Virus record (IMG/VR): IMGVR_UViG_3300046007_001369
Span: 1 to 24,214 of that record
Direction: 5' to 3' (one strand)
DNA: 24,214 bases
From: a virus
Program-made: the position numbers and the translations under genes
Shown here: in pieces, positions 13,918-21,559 of the stretch
Layout of the letters: each line of letters starts with the position of its first letter
Numbering within the stretch: the stretch's first letter is position 1
The notes under the pieces: model-generated
What the model was told of the DNA's origin: nothing
Seen by the model: only the letters and a program-made list of their open reading frames with translations
Databases searched by the model: none

Positions 13918-14919
13918 ATGGAATTTAACAAAGAGTCAACTGGAATCCCTCCAGAAATGTGGGACGAATTAAAAAACTACGTCATTGATAGACGAACTGT
14001 GAACGATTTAAAACTGAATCGTAAGCTAGTAAAAGAAACTGTACTTGTGCCAAATCCAAGATGGGCAGGTAGATACTTAACTCAAACCAAGTACGTTTGG
14101 AAAGATGGCTTTATGCCGTCAACAACCTACGTTGGAACGCCTGCTTATCTGCTCAATCTTGTATCAATGTATATCAATGATTACGGCTATGTAGTAGCAG
14201 GACAAAATGAAAATGGACATTGGCAGTTGTATCGTTCAGAACTATCTTGGCAGTTGCCCAATGGGACAACTCACACCGAAACCGAAAAGCTAGTCACTAT
14301 CGTGCGCGATGGTGCATCAGTTATGTTTGATGATTTCGAGAACAAGAATCAATGGACATTTAACTGGGTGGTAAACGGCAAGACAACAGTTCTTGAATAT
14401 GATGTAGCAGAAATTGCGGAGATTATGGGAGTAAATGAGGACACCGTACTCCAGATGCAGAACGATTATTTTGATGGCGAGATTAAAGATTCAGAGACGC
14501 ACATCACAAACATCTTTCCTCACCTAGAATTTGATGGCGATATACTTCGCGGCACGTTTTTCGTGAACGAGAAAGAGTGGAACACGTTTAATTACTCGCA
14601 GCTGCGCACTTGTTATGGCACAAGTCAAGGTGACTTTAGAAATACTTGGACTTTATACAACGGTTGCGAAAGACCAGCTAATGCGATTGATGCTGATTCA
14701 ACGGGAAACTTTGGCGAGTGCTGGAAGTCTGCGTACTTGACTAAGGATAAGGCACACGCTTTCGAACTTGACATCAATTCAATTGCTGATGTTGATTATT
14801 CAAAACCTGCACACATTAAGTTCACGGTTCACTTTTTACCACTTACTGGTAAAGAGTTTAGACTTGAAGCTTATGCAAATTTGAATACCAAGAAAATTAG
14901 TTTAACACCTTTCGCTTAA
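13918..14919 (+). CDS. Hypothetical protein following terL (333 aa)
   Basis: I do not recognise this protein. The N-terminal third is basic and Trp/Tyr-rich (VPNPRWAGRYLTQTKYVWKD), the middle has an acidic helical part (YDVAEIAEIMGVNEDT), and the end is strand-rich with several Trp (TCYGTSQGDFRNTWTLYNGC, later FTVHFLPLTGKEFRLE). There is no signal peptide or membrane helix. It sits 16 bases after terL and is closed by a terminator, so it probably belongs to the same transcript. It could be a virion protein, but the sequence does not show that. Confidence 0.75.
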   Translation: MEFNKESTGIPPEMWDELKNYVIDRRTVNDLKLNRKLVKETVLVPNPRWAGRYLTQTKYVWKDGFMPSTTYVGTPAYLLNLVSMYINDYGYVVAGQNENGHWQLYRSELSWQLPNGTTHTETEKLVTIVRDGASVMFDDFENKNQWTFNWVVNGKTTVLEYDVAEIAEIMGVNEDTVLQMQNDYFDGEIKDSETHITNIFPHLEFDGDILRGTFFVNEKEWNTFNYSQLRTCYGTSQGDFRNTWTLYNGCERPANAIDADSTGNFGECWKSAYLTKDKAHAFELDINSIADVDYSKPAHIKFTVHFLPLTGKEFRLEAYANLNTKKISLTPFA

Positions 14920-14926
14920 ATAATAG

Positions 14927-14959
14927 GTGGGCGTAATTAAGTTTGCGCCCACTTTTTTT
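14927..14959 (+). terminator. Rho-independent terminator after the terL block
   Basis: The stem GTGGGCG / CGCCCAC (14927-14933 with 14946-14952) is followed by T7. It ends the terL / 333-residue transcript on the plus strand and is 11 bases before the next start codon. Confidence 0.9.
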
Positions 14960-14970
14960 AACTTAACACA

Positions 14971-15336
14971 ATGAAACAAATCAACCAGACACACATAGTC
15001 ATTTTCATCTCAGTTATCCTATTAACTGTTTTCTTCATCCTACTATCAAATCGAAAGCGTGAAGATTCGTCACCACTTCAAATCGAAATTGAGAAACTCC
15101 AAAAAAAAATAGACAAGCAAGATAGAATGATTCACGATGCGCTGATTGATATCAAAATGATGCGCGATACTGTCTACTTTTACGAATCCAAAAAGCCTAT
15201 AATCACTAACAATTATTTCAAAAATGAGAAAGTTATACTTACTTCTAACGATAGTATTAATGCTATCATTCGCGAATCAAATCAACGCGAGTTCGAGCGC
15301 AGATACTTTAGTGGTAGATACACTCCAGTTAAATAA
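14971..15336 (+). CDS. Inner-membrane coiled-coil protein (spanin-like candidate)
   Basis: The 121-residue protein has a short positive N-terminus, one membrane helix (IVIFISVILLTVFFILL, ~8-25) with basic RKR after it, and a long charged coiled coil (LQIEIEKLQKKIDKQDRMIH). N-in topology would place the coil in the periplasm, as for Rz-type inner spanins. The last 113 bases also encode the start of the next gene in another frame, which is a hallmark arrangement of Rz/Rz1 pairs. However, no lipoprotein partner is seen, and holin and amidase lie elsewhere on the other strand. An alternative is a small structural or regulatory membrane protein. Confidence 0.7.
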   Translation: MKQINQTHIVIFISVILLTVFFILLSNRKREDSSPLQIEIEKLQKKIDKQDRMIHDALIDIKMMRDTVYFYESKKPIITNNYFKNEKVILTSNDSINAIIRESNQREFERRYFSGRYTPVK

Positions 15337-15646
15337 AGACCAAGCATTTAACCTTTGTTACTATTCGTTAGAATATTGGTGGGAGTACGCAAAGCTTCAG
15401 GACTCAATTATGATTCAAAAGGATTCAATGTTGAAAAAGTACTTTGATATCACTGGTATACAAGCGCAAAAGCAGGATGACATAGAAAGCATTTACAATC
15501 TAAAGAAGCAGATTGAGATTGATGAACAAGCAAAAGTCTTGAATGAGGAGGTTGATAGAAAAAAGAAATGGCGAAAGCGGACATTTATCGTGTCTGCAAT
15601 CGCCATTCTGGAAGGTGTGATAATCTACATAATAATAACACTATGA
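15224..15646 (+). CDS. Exported/membrane protein overlapping the spanin-like gene
   Basis: The 140-residue protein has an N-terminal signal-like segment (KLYLLLTIVLMLSFANQINA, A-x-A type cleavage site before SSSADT), a charged coiled-coil middle (KQDDIESIYNLKKQIEIDEQ) and a C-terminal membrane helix (FIVSAIAILEGVIIYIIITL). That layout, a secretion signal plus C-terminal anchor, recalls one-piece spanins, although the lipobox cysteine is missing. The first 113 bases are dual coding with the upstream gene, and its stop overlaps the PAPS-reductase-like start (ATGA). A role in envelope disruption is an inference. Confidence 0.7.
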   Translation: MRKLYLLLTIVLMLSFANQINASSSADTLVVDTLQLNKDQAFNLCYYSLEYWWEYAKLQDSIMIQKDSMLKKYFDITGIQAQKQDDIESIYNLKKQIEIDEQAKVLNEEVDRKKKWRKRTFIVSAIAILEGVIIYIIITL

Positions 15647-16383
15647 TGGAAGGAAAAACAATAGCAGTATGGTTCTCTTGTGGTGCGGCTTCAGCAATGG
15701 CTGCAATCAAAACAGTTAAACTTTATGGAGAGAAAAATAATGTTCTCATATTTAATACACCAGTTCTAGAAGAACACGAAGACAATGAAAGATTTTTGCT
15801 TGATGTTGAAAAACATATAGGAAAATCAATCATAAGAGCAGTTAATACCAGTATTACTCATAATTCAGCGCATCAAATATGGAAGGACAGAAAGTATATG
15901 AGTGGTGTTATGGGCGCACCTTGCACAAAAATTCTCAAAAAAGAAGCGAGATACCAAATAGAAAAACAATACTCAATTGATTACCACGTTTTAGGATTTA
16001 CTGTTGATGAAATCAGCCGACACGAAAGATTTATAAAGTTTGAACGCTCTAATGTTTTACCAATTCTTATTGATTTAAAGCTAACCAAAACTATGTGCTT
16101 TGATTATTTGACAGAAGTCGGTATTGAGTTGCCATACATCTATAAACACTTAGCAAACGCTAACTGCATTGGTTGTTGCAAAGCTACCTCAGCTACTTAC
16201 TGGAATGTTATTCGTAAAGAATTCCCTCAAGTGTTTAAAGAACGAATGGAATTAAGCGAAGAATTGAATGTTAAGTTGGTTAAGTATAAAAACAAAAGAA
16301 TCAAATTGAGCGAACTTCCAGAAAAAGCAAGAGGTGGTAAAATTAATACTTATGAATGTGGTATTTTTTGTGATACTAAATAA
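15643..16383 (+). CDS. PAPS-reductase-like (PP-loop) protein
   Basis: The 246-residue enzyme has a modified pyrophosphate-binding loop, WFSCGAASAMA (~10-20), the equivalent of S-G-G-x-D-S in PP-loop ATPases. It also has clustered cysteines (GAPCTK, NCIGCCKATSATYW, YECGIFC), which may hold a metal or act as redox sites. Phage members of this superfamily are found in sulphur metabolism, tRNA thiolation and DNA phosphorothioation, and the substrate here is unknown. ATG at 15643 (or 15646) is chosen because it overlaps the previous stop; the frame upstream only reads across the preceding gene. Its TAA abuts the convergent gene's stop with no spacer. Confidence 0.85.
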   Translation: MMEGKTIAVWFSCGAASAMAAIKTVKLYGEKNNVLIFNTPVLEEHEDNERFLLDVEKHIGKSIIRAVNTSITHNSAHQIWKDRKYMSGVMGAPCTKILKKEARYQIEKQYSIDYHVLGFTVDEISRHERFIKFERSNVLPILIDLKLTKTMCFDYLTEVGIELPYIYKHLANANCIGCCKATSATYWNVIRKEFPQVFKERMELSEELNVKLVKYKNKRIKLSELPEKARGGKINTYECGIFCDTK

Positions 16384-16590
16384 TTAGTTTAATCCAAGTA
16401 ATTGTTCATTCTCACTAATCAATTCGAAGTCATAAAAGTAGGCTTCGCTGCCTTCCATTGATACAATGTATATTATCATTCCTTTGCGGATGATAAAGCC
16501 AGTTACAAAACGTAACCGACTGTCAACATCTGACCGACAGTAGACGATATCACCAATGCGATAACGTACTTTGAGATTCAAATCTATCAT
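16384..16590 (-). CDS. Small hypothetical beta-rich protein
   Basis: The 68-residue product reads YRIGDIVYCRSDVDSRLRFV, then IRKGMIIYIVSMEGSEAYFY, a small beta-barrel-like pattern common in Bacteroidetes phage and mobile genes. The ATG at 16590 overlaps the metallophosphoesterase stop (TGATG) and is preferred over an in-frame GTG one codon upstream. It is the last gene of the leftward block, ending stop-to-stop against the PAPS-reductase-like gene. Confidence 0.65.
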   Translation of the reverse strand: MIDLNLKVRYRIGDIVYCRSDVDSRLRFVTGFIIRKGMIIYIVSMEGSEAYFYDFELISENEQLLGLN

Positions 16591-17546
16591 CACAGTATTT
16601 TGCCCTCGTGTATTCTGAAGTTTTGGACGTTGAAACCGTCCTTACCTCGCTTAGTTACTATACAAAATCCGTGATTATATTTTGCAAACGGTGCATATTC
16701 AGGAGTTAATTCACTTAAGCATCCAACACTCCAGCACGTAGTTAATTTGCCATTGATATCTTTTTCAGTATGCTCAGAAGTTTGATGCGAATGTCCACAA
16801 ATCGCAGAAGATTTAGCCCTCATATAAAGACCTCGCGCAACGTTCACGGGCGAGAATGTAGACTTACCAAATTCGTGACCGTGTACCACCGCTAATGAGT
16901 TTATTCGTGCTAGCTGCTTCCCTTGTATCAATTCGATTCCGAACTTGTCAAAGCCTAGTAGATTGCTCAACTCGAAATCTTCTATGCCATCTAGAGCACT
17001 CGCGTTCTTTCTGATATATCTTTCGTAGCGTTCTTCGTGGTTACCCATCTTCGCATAGATTCTAGCCTTTGGAAACTTGAAACGCAGGAAAGAAAAGAAT
17101 TGTTTAGTCAACTGAATCTCTGACCTAAATGAACGTTTGCTTCTATCCTTTTCAAAGCTACTAATCTCGTAGCAGTCAATGTAATCACCACCTAATAAAA
17201 CAGTATCGCATTTTTCTTGAACTCCTTTATCAATTGCCAAGTGTAATGCTTTAATATCGTGATAAGGAATATGAACATCGAATAGACCGAGTATTCTATT
17301 TCCTTCAATATCGACAATAGTTTTTTCTTTTGTGTCTGACTGCGGCAGATGATGCGCAACTGGTATAGATTCATCAAATTTCTTTGGACGATTCTTGCAC
17401 GTAACGTGACGATGATACTTTGACGCGATATTGCCTATAGTAGTATTGTACTTTTTAGCTATTCGTATCTTAAAAGCAGTTAATGTCTCGCCTTCTTTTT
17501 TGCTTTCAATCTTGAAAATCTCATCCCACTTTGGAGTGTTTATCAT
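16590..17546 (-). CDS. Calcineurin-like metallophosphoesterase
   Basis: The 318-residue protein carries the full metal-binding set: LFDVHIPYHD (D90, H92), LGGDYID (D121), MGNHEERYERY (N169-H170), VVHGHEFG (H222/H224) and ICGHSHQTS (GHSH at 251-254). The first ~55 residues are basic and helical (FKIRIAKKYNTTIGNIASKY), possibly a small HTH that brings the enzyme to DNA. The family includes nucleases and phosphatases; a DNA end-processing or nucleotide phosphatase role fits a phage, but the substrate is not determined. It sits 23 bases beyond the terminator following the amidase, with no clear promoter of its own, so it may rely on readthrough. Confidence 0.9.
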   Translation of the reverse strand: MINTPKWDEIFKIESKKEGETLTAFKIRIAKKYNTTIGNIASKYHRHVTCKNRPKKFDESIPVAHHLPQSDTKEKTIVDIEGNRILGLFDVHIPYHDIKALHLAIDKGVQEKCDTVLLGGDYIDCYEISSFEKDRSKRSFRSEIQLTKQFFSFLRFKFPKARIYAKMGNHEERYERYIRKNASALDGIEDFELSNLLGFDKFGIELIQGKQLARINSLAVVHGHEFGKSTFSPVNVARGLYMRAKSSAICGHSHQTSEHTEKDINGKLTTCWSVGCLSELTPEYAPFAKYNHGFCIVTKRGKDGFNVQNFRIHEGKIL

Positions 17547-17568
17547 TGTGAATTATTTAAGTTATTAG

Positions 17569-17594
17569 AAAAAAGAAAAGGAGCAACTGCTCCT
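17569..17594 (-). terminator. Terminator after the lysis genes
   Basis: On the minus strand AGGAGC-AGTT-GCTCCT (17594-17579) is followed by TTTCTTTTTT. It begins two bases after the amidase stop and would end the head/lysis transcript, with the metallophosphoesterase just beyond. Confidence 0.75.
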
Positions 17595-17595
17595 C

Positions 17596-18006
17596 TTAGA
17601 TATTTTTATATTCCGTTTTTGCGTCAAAACAAGGACAAGCTTTAGCAACGTTTGGGAAGTCTTTATGACCTTGAATTATCGCTTCTGGAAACATAGTCTT
17701 TAATGCTTTTAAGCGTGTGTATAGTTGCTTTTTTTGTGCGTCTGTTCTGTTGTCTGTTGGCTTACCTAACTTATTCACGCCACCGATATAACACACGTTG
17801 ATGATTGACTTGTTAAAACCTTTAACGCCATTGGACGGTTGAGCGATTGATAGCAGTTGTGTCTCTTTGCCGTCCGCTTCAATAATGTAGTGATAGCCAA
17901 CTTGCTTCCATCCTAACTTCTCCTTCCAATATCTTTGGATAGCTTCTACTTTTGCGTCTTGTCCAGTTGCTGAGCAATGAACGACTATGTGTGTTATTGT
18001 CCTCAT
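17596..18006 (-). CDS. N-acetylmuramoyl-L-alanine amidase (T7-lysozyme type endolysin)
   Basis: This 136-residue Amidase_2 protein cuts the bond between MurNAc and the L-Ala of the peptide stem. Zinc ligands are H10 (IVVHCSAT), H114 (IIQGHKDFP) and C124 (AKACPCFD). GYHYII (37-42) holds the conserved Tyr-x-His stretch near the active site. There is no signal peptide, consistent with release by the adjacent holin. Its start overlaps the holin stop by 4 bases. It has only the catalytic domain, normal for phages of Gram-negative hosts. Confidence 0.93.
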   Translation of the reverse strand: MRTITHIVVHCSATGQDAKVEAIQRYWKEKLGWKQVGYHYIIEADGKETQLLSIAQPSNGVKGFNKSIINVCYIGGVNKLGKPTDNRTDAQKKQLYTRLKALKTMFPEAIIQGHKDFPNVAKACPCFDAKTEYKNI

Positions 18007-18488
18007 TCATTATCTATTTGAAATTGTCCTTTTTCATCAAAAGATTTCAGCCTTTTTAGAATCCACTTTGGGAGCAGGTCAGGCTTTATAGCACCAATGT
18101 TCTCAATGATAGAAATTGCTTCACGAACAAGTAATGCTGCGTAGCAAAGTTCCTCTACCCACAAAAATAGTGACTTCGTTATTTCATTGGTACTGAAGTT
18201 TGTAAGATTGTGAACAACTATCAAAAAGAAAGCATATAGTACACTTTTGATAATCATACCACCGAACCGCGAACTACTCAAAACGTGATACTTCCAAGCC
18301 TTCCAGACACCTAAAAAAGTGTCTATCGCAATCATTATGACTAGATAGATTAAGAAAGACCAATCGTCAAACACATAGGTATTAAAAAACGCAGCCATAC
18401 TAGACCAACTGATGGCAATAAGTAATGGCATTTTCATTTTTAATAAATCAACATATGGATAAAATATGGATAGCGAATCATCTCTCAT
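18003..18488 (-). CDS. Holin (Phage_holin_4 / toxin-secretion type)
   Basis: The 161-residue protein has hydrophobic helices at ~20-38 (MPLLIAISWSSMAAFFNTYV), ~44-62 (FLIYLVIMIAIDTFLGVW) and ~75-95 (GGMIIKSVLYAFFLIVV), plus a weaker helix near 110-125. The D-T-x-x-G-x-x-K-A motif with the downstream S-S-S-R-F-G segment fits the Phage_holin_4 family. The C-terminus is charged and cytosolic. It lies directly upstream of and overlaps the amidase gene, which confirms a lysis cassette. Confidence 0.88.
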   Translation of the reverse strand: MRDDSLSIFYPYVDLLKMKMPLLIAISWSSMAAFFNTYVFDDWSFLIYLVIMIAIDTFLGVWKAWKYHVLSSSRFGGMIIKSVLYAFFLIVVHNLTNFSTNEITKSLFLWVEELCYAALLVREAISIIENIGAIKPDLLPKWILKRLKSFDEKGQFQIDNE

Positions 18489-18492
18489 AGCG

Positions 18493-18606
18493 TCAATCTT
18501 TTTTCTTGTCTGCTATGAACTTTTTAAGTTTGGCTTCAACTTCTTTACGAAGTGCTTTACCTCTTGTCTTTTTACCTCCACCATTTGCAGTCGTAGTTGT
18601 TGTCAT
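18493..18606 (-). CDS. Short basic protein between connector and holin genes
   Basis: The product is 37 residues: MTTTTTANGGGKKTRGKALR and a Lys-rich helix ending KKFIADKKKD. The ATG at 18606 is chosen over an earlier in-frame one because only the part after it looks like a hydrophilic protein distinct from the overlapping connector gene. It overlaps that gene by 35 bases and ends 4 bases before the holin start. Function unknown; it may simply link translation of the two genes. Confidence 0.4.
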   Translation of the reverse strand: MTTTTTANGGGKKTRGKALRKEVEAKLKKFIADKKKD

Positions 18607-19147
18607 ATGGATAATTATTTCTAGTTGATAAACTATTGCCCGTGCTAAACACCATCTTACCACGCCCGTAAACATTCTTTACTGGTTGCGTTTCTGGAAA
18701 TGTGCTAGATGAATATTCAGGGAATGAATTATTGTTGTGGCAAAGATAGTCAACCATTTTTTTTGTGTAGTGTAAAGCTTTACCTCGTGCGTCATCAATC
18801 AATCTATCCAGTTCACTTTGTGCTATCACTTCAGAGTCTTCACTAGTGCGTTTTACTAGTGAACCATTATCATTTCGATAGTACATAGCAGGTAGAAGTT
18901 CAACCATCACAAACCATACTAACGCTTTGCGTATGTAATCATTTCGAAGTGTTAGATAAACACCCGTAATAGATGAATCTGCGCTATCATCTTTGATTTT
19001 ATTCCACAAGTCAGAGCCTAGATACTGCTCCATATGTAAGTCTTGCGCAACGTAGATAGCTTGGTAGATTCTATTTGAATCAACTGCTCCGTTTACGTTA
19101 GTATATTTCTTGACGAAGTTTTCGTCTATGATACAAATTTCTGCCAT
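18572..19147 (-). CDS. Head-tail connector-like protein (DUF6712 type)
   Basis: The 191-residue protein is helical, with FVKKYTNVNGAVDSNRIYQA, the stretch MEQYLGSDLWNKI and LRNDYIRKALVWFVMVELLP, resembling Bacteroidetes phage proteins encoded right after the portal that act as head-completion or adaptor subunits. The C-terminal 60 residues are low complexity (Asn, Ser, Tyr). The ATG overlaps the portal stop by one base. The function is inferred from position and general similarity. Confidence 0.65.
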   Translation of the reverse strand: MAEICIIDENFVKKYTNVNGAVDSNRIYQAIYVAQDLHMEQYLGSDLWNKIKDDSADSSITGVYLTLRNDYIRKALVWFVMVELLPAMYYRNDNGSLVKRTSEDSEVIAQSELDRLIDDARGKALHYTKKMVDYLCHNNNSFPEYSSSTFPETQPVKNVYGRGKMVFSTGNSLSTRNNYPYDNNYDCKWWR

Positions 19148-21159
19148 TAGTCTATGTTTTTAAGTGAGCCGCGATTCGGAGTGTTTATTGGTCTTATTGA
19201 TTCTTTGCCTTTTGGCACTAAGAAATCTAAGCCGCTATCCTTTACACGCTCGTCATTTTTCAATCCTTTATTAGGTAGGAATTTACCATCTTTTCTTTTT
19301 CTAAAATAGATTCTTCTAAGCCAAGAATGATGACAATAACTTCCGCCCTTGTAGGTAAAGATGTCGTATGTGCTTTGTCCTTCTGGTGCAAATCCTTCGT
19401 TTACTCCTTTACTACTCATATCTGCGATGTCCTCATATCTGAACACTACACCTCTTACACTATCATTTACCATTTGTTTGCAAAACTTGCGTGAGTTTGC
19501 ACTAATATTTTCAGAGTATTTGTATCTTAATTTATATAATCCACTATCTCTATCACTCGCTTCATTTGGATTAGCATAAGAACTATAAGCCATATTAACA
19601 TTTTTCAATCCTTTGAAATATTCAAGTTCATCTAGATTTCCACCAGCTTCTTCTTCACTCATCAACTCCCATTCTTCTTCATCTATTATCTCACCACGTT
19701 GAGATAATTTATCAAGCCATTTATCTTCTTCTTCAATCGTGAACTCTGGTGCTTCAGCTTTGCAACAAACTTCAGTCGCTACTTTTTTTTTTAAGTAAGC
19801 AGAAAGTTGTTGAACTGCCAATGCACCACCACCTGCGAAGAATGCTTTAGCAACATCTTCTGGAAGTTGCAAGAATTGAATCAAGAAAATAGTCGCTTGT
19901 TCTTCAGTCAAGATTCCTTCTTTCACTTTTGCGATGATGTCAATAGCAGATGAAATCTGCGCACCGTTATAACTCACATCAGCCGCAGTAACATCTGAAC
20001 TTGTAGTAGTTGTTGCTACACTTGCAGTATCTGCATTTACTTCTTCACCATTGCTCACAATAAATACCGCACTTGATGAATTTGCAGCTTGTAAAATTGT
20101 CTCTGCCGCATCAGTTATCAAGCGTTGTGATGGCTCAATAACTTGCTCGTTAAATATCTTGAGAGCAGTTTCCATCTCATCTTTATTTGAACCCAATCCA
20201 CCGCCCTCTCGGATACCGAAAAGCAAAGGAGATGTCACACGGTGAGCAATCATTATTTGACGAGTACAAACATCTTCAAGGTATTGGTATTGTTTATCTG
20301 CATCAGTAATCGGGAATGGTGTGAACTCCGCTGCTCTATCTCTGTTCTCATTAAACATCAACACGAACTTACCAGCGTTGACTGCGCCACTAATATTTCT
20401 TTCAATATCGTGGCGAACCATATCCATTTCCTCTTGCGTCTCAGGTATACCGTTATTCATTGATACAACCATCGAAGGGAATAAACCATTCTGAATATTG
20501 TTAACGTGAAAGAGTGCTATCTGACGCGACAACTCAATGTAGTTAAGTGAAGAAATGTAGTCGGGCTTTCCGTAATAGTTAGCCGTCGAACTATTCTTAA
20601 AACAGAAATACACTTGTCTCGGATTTTCCTTCTTACTTTTTTCTGAGAATAAAGGAATGAACTTAGGAGCGTTTCTGCGCTTCTTTAAGTTTGACCAATC
20701 ATTCGAATACCATACACCATTTACATCACCATTCTCACGGTTGATTCCGATTCTGCAATTCTCAAAAGGCAAATGTTCAACGAATGATATTTCACCGCCA
20801 AGTGTCCAGACAACTTGCCAAAAGAAACCACCGTGCAGTTCCAAATCTAAAGCAGTATTGTCTATTGCTTTGTCAATCTTTAAAGACTTAATAAGAGAAG
20901 CTGTACCGACATCCTTTGATGAGATGCCTTTACCTGCAATCATTTGTGATATTGAACGTACCAATGAACCGTGAACTGGAGATTGCTCCGCTAGTTCAAG
21001 ACAGTATTGCGGAAAGCCATTTCTATCACCGTAATCAACCCATCCTTTTGAAGATTCTTTTTCATCACTAGACACCTGAGTATAGTTTGATGAAAGATTA
21101 ATTGAAGTGATTTTATTAATCAATGATGATGTCATTTGCCGTAGTTGTTTCAACGACAT
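19147..21159 (-). CDS. Portal protein fused to a MuF-like C-terminal domain
   Basis: Of 670 residues, 1-~400 look like a portal: GWVDYGDRNGFPQYCLELAE near the N-terminus, IELSRQIALFHVNNIQNGLF, EEMDMVRHDIERNISGAVNA, and the channel-region-like RVTSPLLFGIREGGGLGSN. Residues ~400-500 are acidic linker. The last ~150 residues have a minor-head (MuF/SPP1 gp7-like) pattern: ANSRKFCKQMVNDSVRGVVF, EDIADMSSKG and YKGGSYCHHSWLRRIY. One chain thus combines the DNA-entry ring with a head-morphogenesis domain, normally two genes. The start overlaps the preceding gene by 44 bases (20 if M9 at 21135 is used). Portal is firm; the C-terminal assignment is less so. Confidence 0.88.
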   Translation of the reverse strand: MSLKQLRQMTSSLINKITSINLSSNYTQVSSDEKESSKGWVDYGDRNGFPQYCLELAEQSPVHGSLVRSISQMIAGKGISSKDVGTASLIKSLKIDKAIDNTALDLELHGGFFWQVVWTLGGEISFVEHLPFENCRIGINRENGDVNGVWYSNDWSNLKKRRNAPKFIPLFSEKSKKENPRQVYFCFKNSSTANYYGKPDYISSLNYIELSRQIALFHVNNIQNGLFPSMVVSMNNGIPETQEEMDMVRHDIERNISGAVNAGKFVLMFNENRDRAAEFTPFPITDADKQYQYLEDVCTRQIMIAHRVTSPLLFGIREGGGLGSNKDEMETALKIFNEQVIEPSQRLITDAAETILQAANSSSAVFIVSNGEEVNADTASVATTTTSSDVTAADVSYNGAQISSAIDIIAKVKEGILTEEQATIFLIQFLQLPEDVAKAFFAGGGALAVQQLSAYLKKKVATEVCCKAEAPEFTIEEEDKWLDKLSQRGEIIDEEEWELMSEEEAGGNLDELEYFKGLKNVNMAYSSYANPNEASDRDSGLYKLRYKYSENISANSRKFCKQMVNDSVRGVVFRYEDIADMSSKGVNEGFAPEGQSTYDIFTYKGGSYCHHSWLRRIYFRKRKDGKFLPNKGLKNDERVKDSGLDFLVPKGKESIRPINTPNRGSLKNID

Positions 21160-21499
21160 CGTAGTACGTGCCGTTGTCTGTTAGTTCTAAATATCCAATT
21201 TCTACAATGCCAACTATTGATGCATCTTCGTCATCAATATTTGTGGACGAATTTTGTCCATATACAACATAGCGATAACGACCTGCCTGAGTAAGTGTAG
21301 ATGTCGTGACAGTGATGTGAGAATAACCGCTTCCGTCAGTTATAACTGCAGGAACTTGATTCAATTTCTCACCCGTTTCGCTATTTTCTTCTCTGATAAT
21401 TGAGAGCATATAATGCGTGAAATCAGCCAACGTATATCTGCCTTCATAGAGCGATAGATATAGTGACTGATTAGCAGTATTCGGTAACAAGTATACCAT
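21116..21499 (-). CDS. Hypothetical virion protein, beta-sandwich-like
   Basis: The 127-residue protein is strand-rich and starts MVYLLPNTANQSLYLSLYEG. It has VPAVITDGSGYSHITVTTST and GRYRYVVYGQNSSTNI with the alternation of an Ig-like or head-decoration fold, and an acidic end (TTANDIIID). It lies between the tail-tube-like gene and the portal and overlaps the portal start. A capsid decoration or connector role is an inference. Confidence 0.65.
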   Translation of the reverse strand: MVYLLPNTANQSLYLSLYEGRYTLADFTHYMLSIIREENSETGEKLNQVPAVITDGSGYSHITVTTSTLTQAGRYRYVVYGQNSSTNIDDEDASIVGIVEIGYLELTDNGTYYDVVETTTANDIIID

Positions 21500-21515
21500 A
21501 TAAAATACAATATAA

Positions 21516-21549
21516 AGTAGCGGATGAATCTCTCAATTCGTCCGCTACT
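21516..21549 (-). terminator. Hairpin between tail-tube-like gene and downstream genes
   Basis: A long stem (AGTAGCGGA with TCCGCTACT, extended inward to about 14 bp with one G-U) has a T-rich tail TTTATATTG on the minus strand. It may act as a weak terminator or RNA-end stabiliser that sets the level of the genes after it. Confidence 0.6.
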
Positions 21550-21559
21550 AAATTACGAA

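Noticed and set aside
15568-15642. 25-residue extension of the PAPS-reductase-like protein
   Set aside because: It overlaps the membrane-helix end of the previous gene; the coupled ATG at 15643 matches the domain start.
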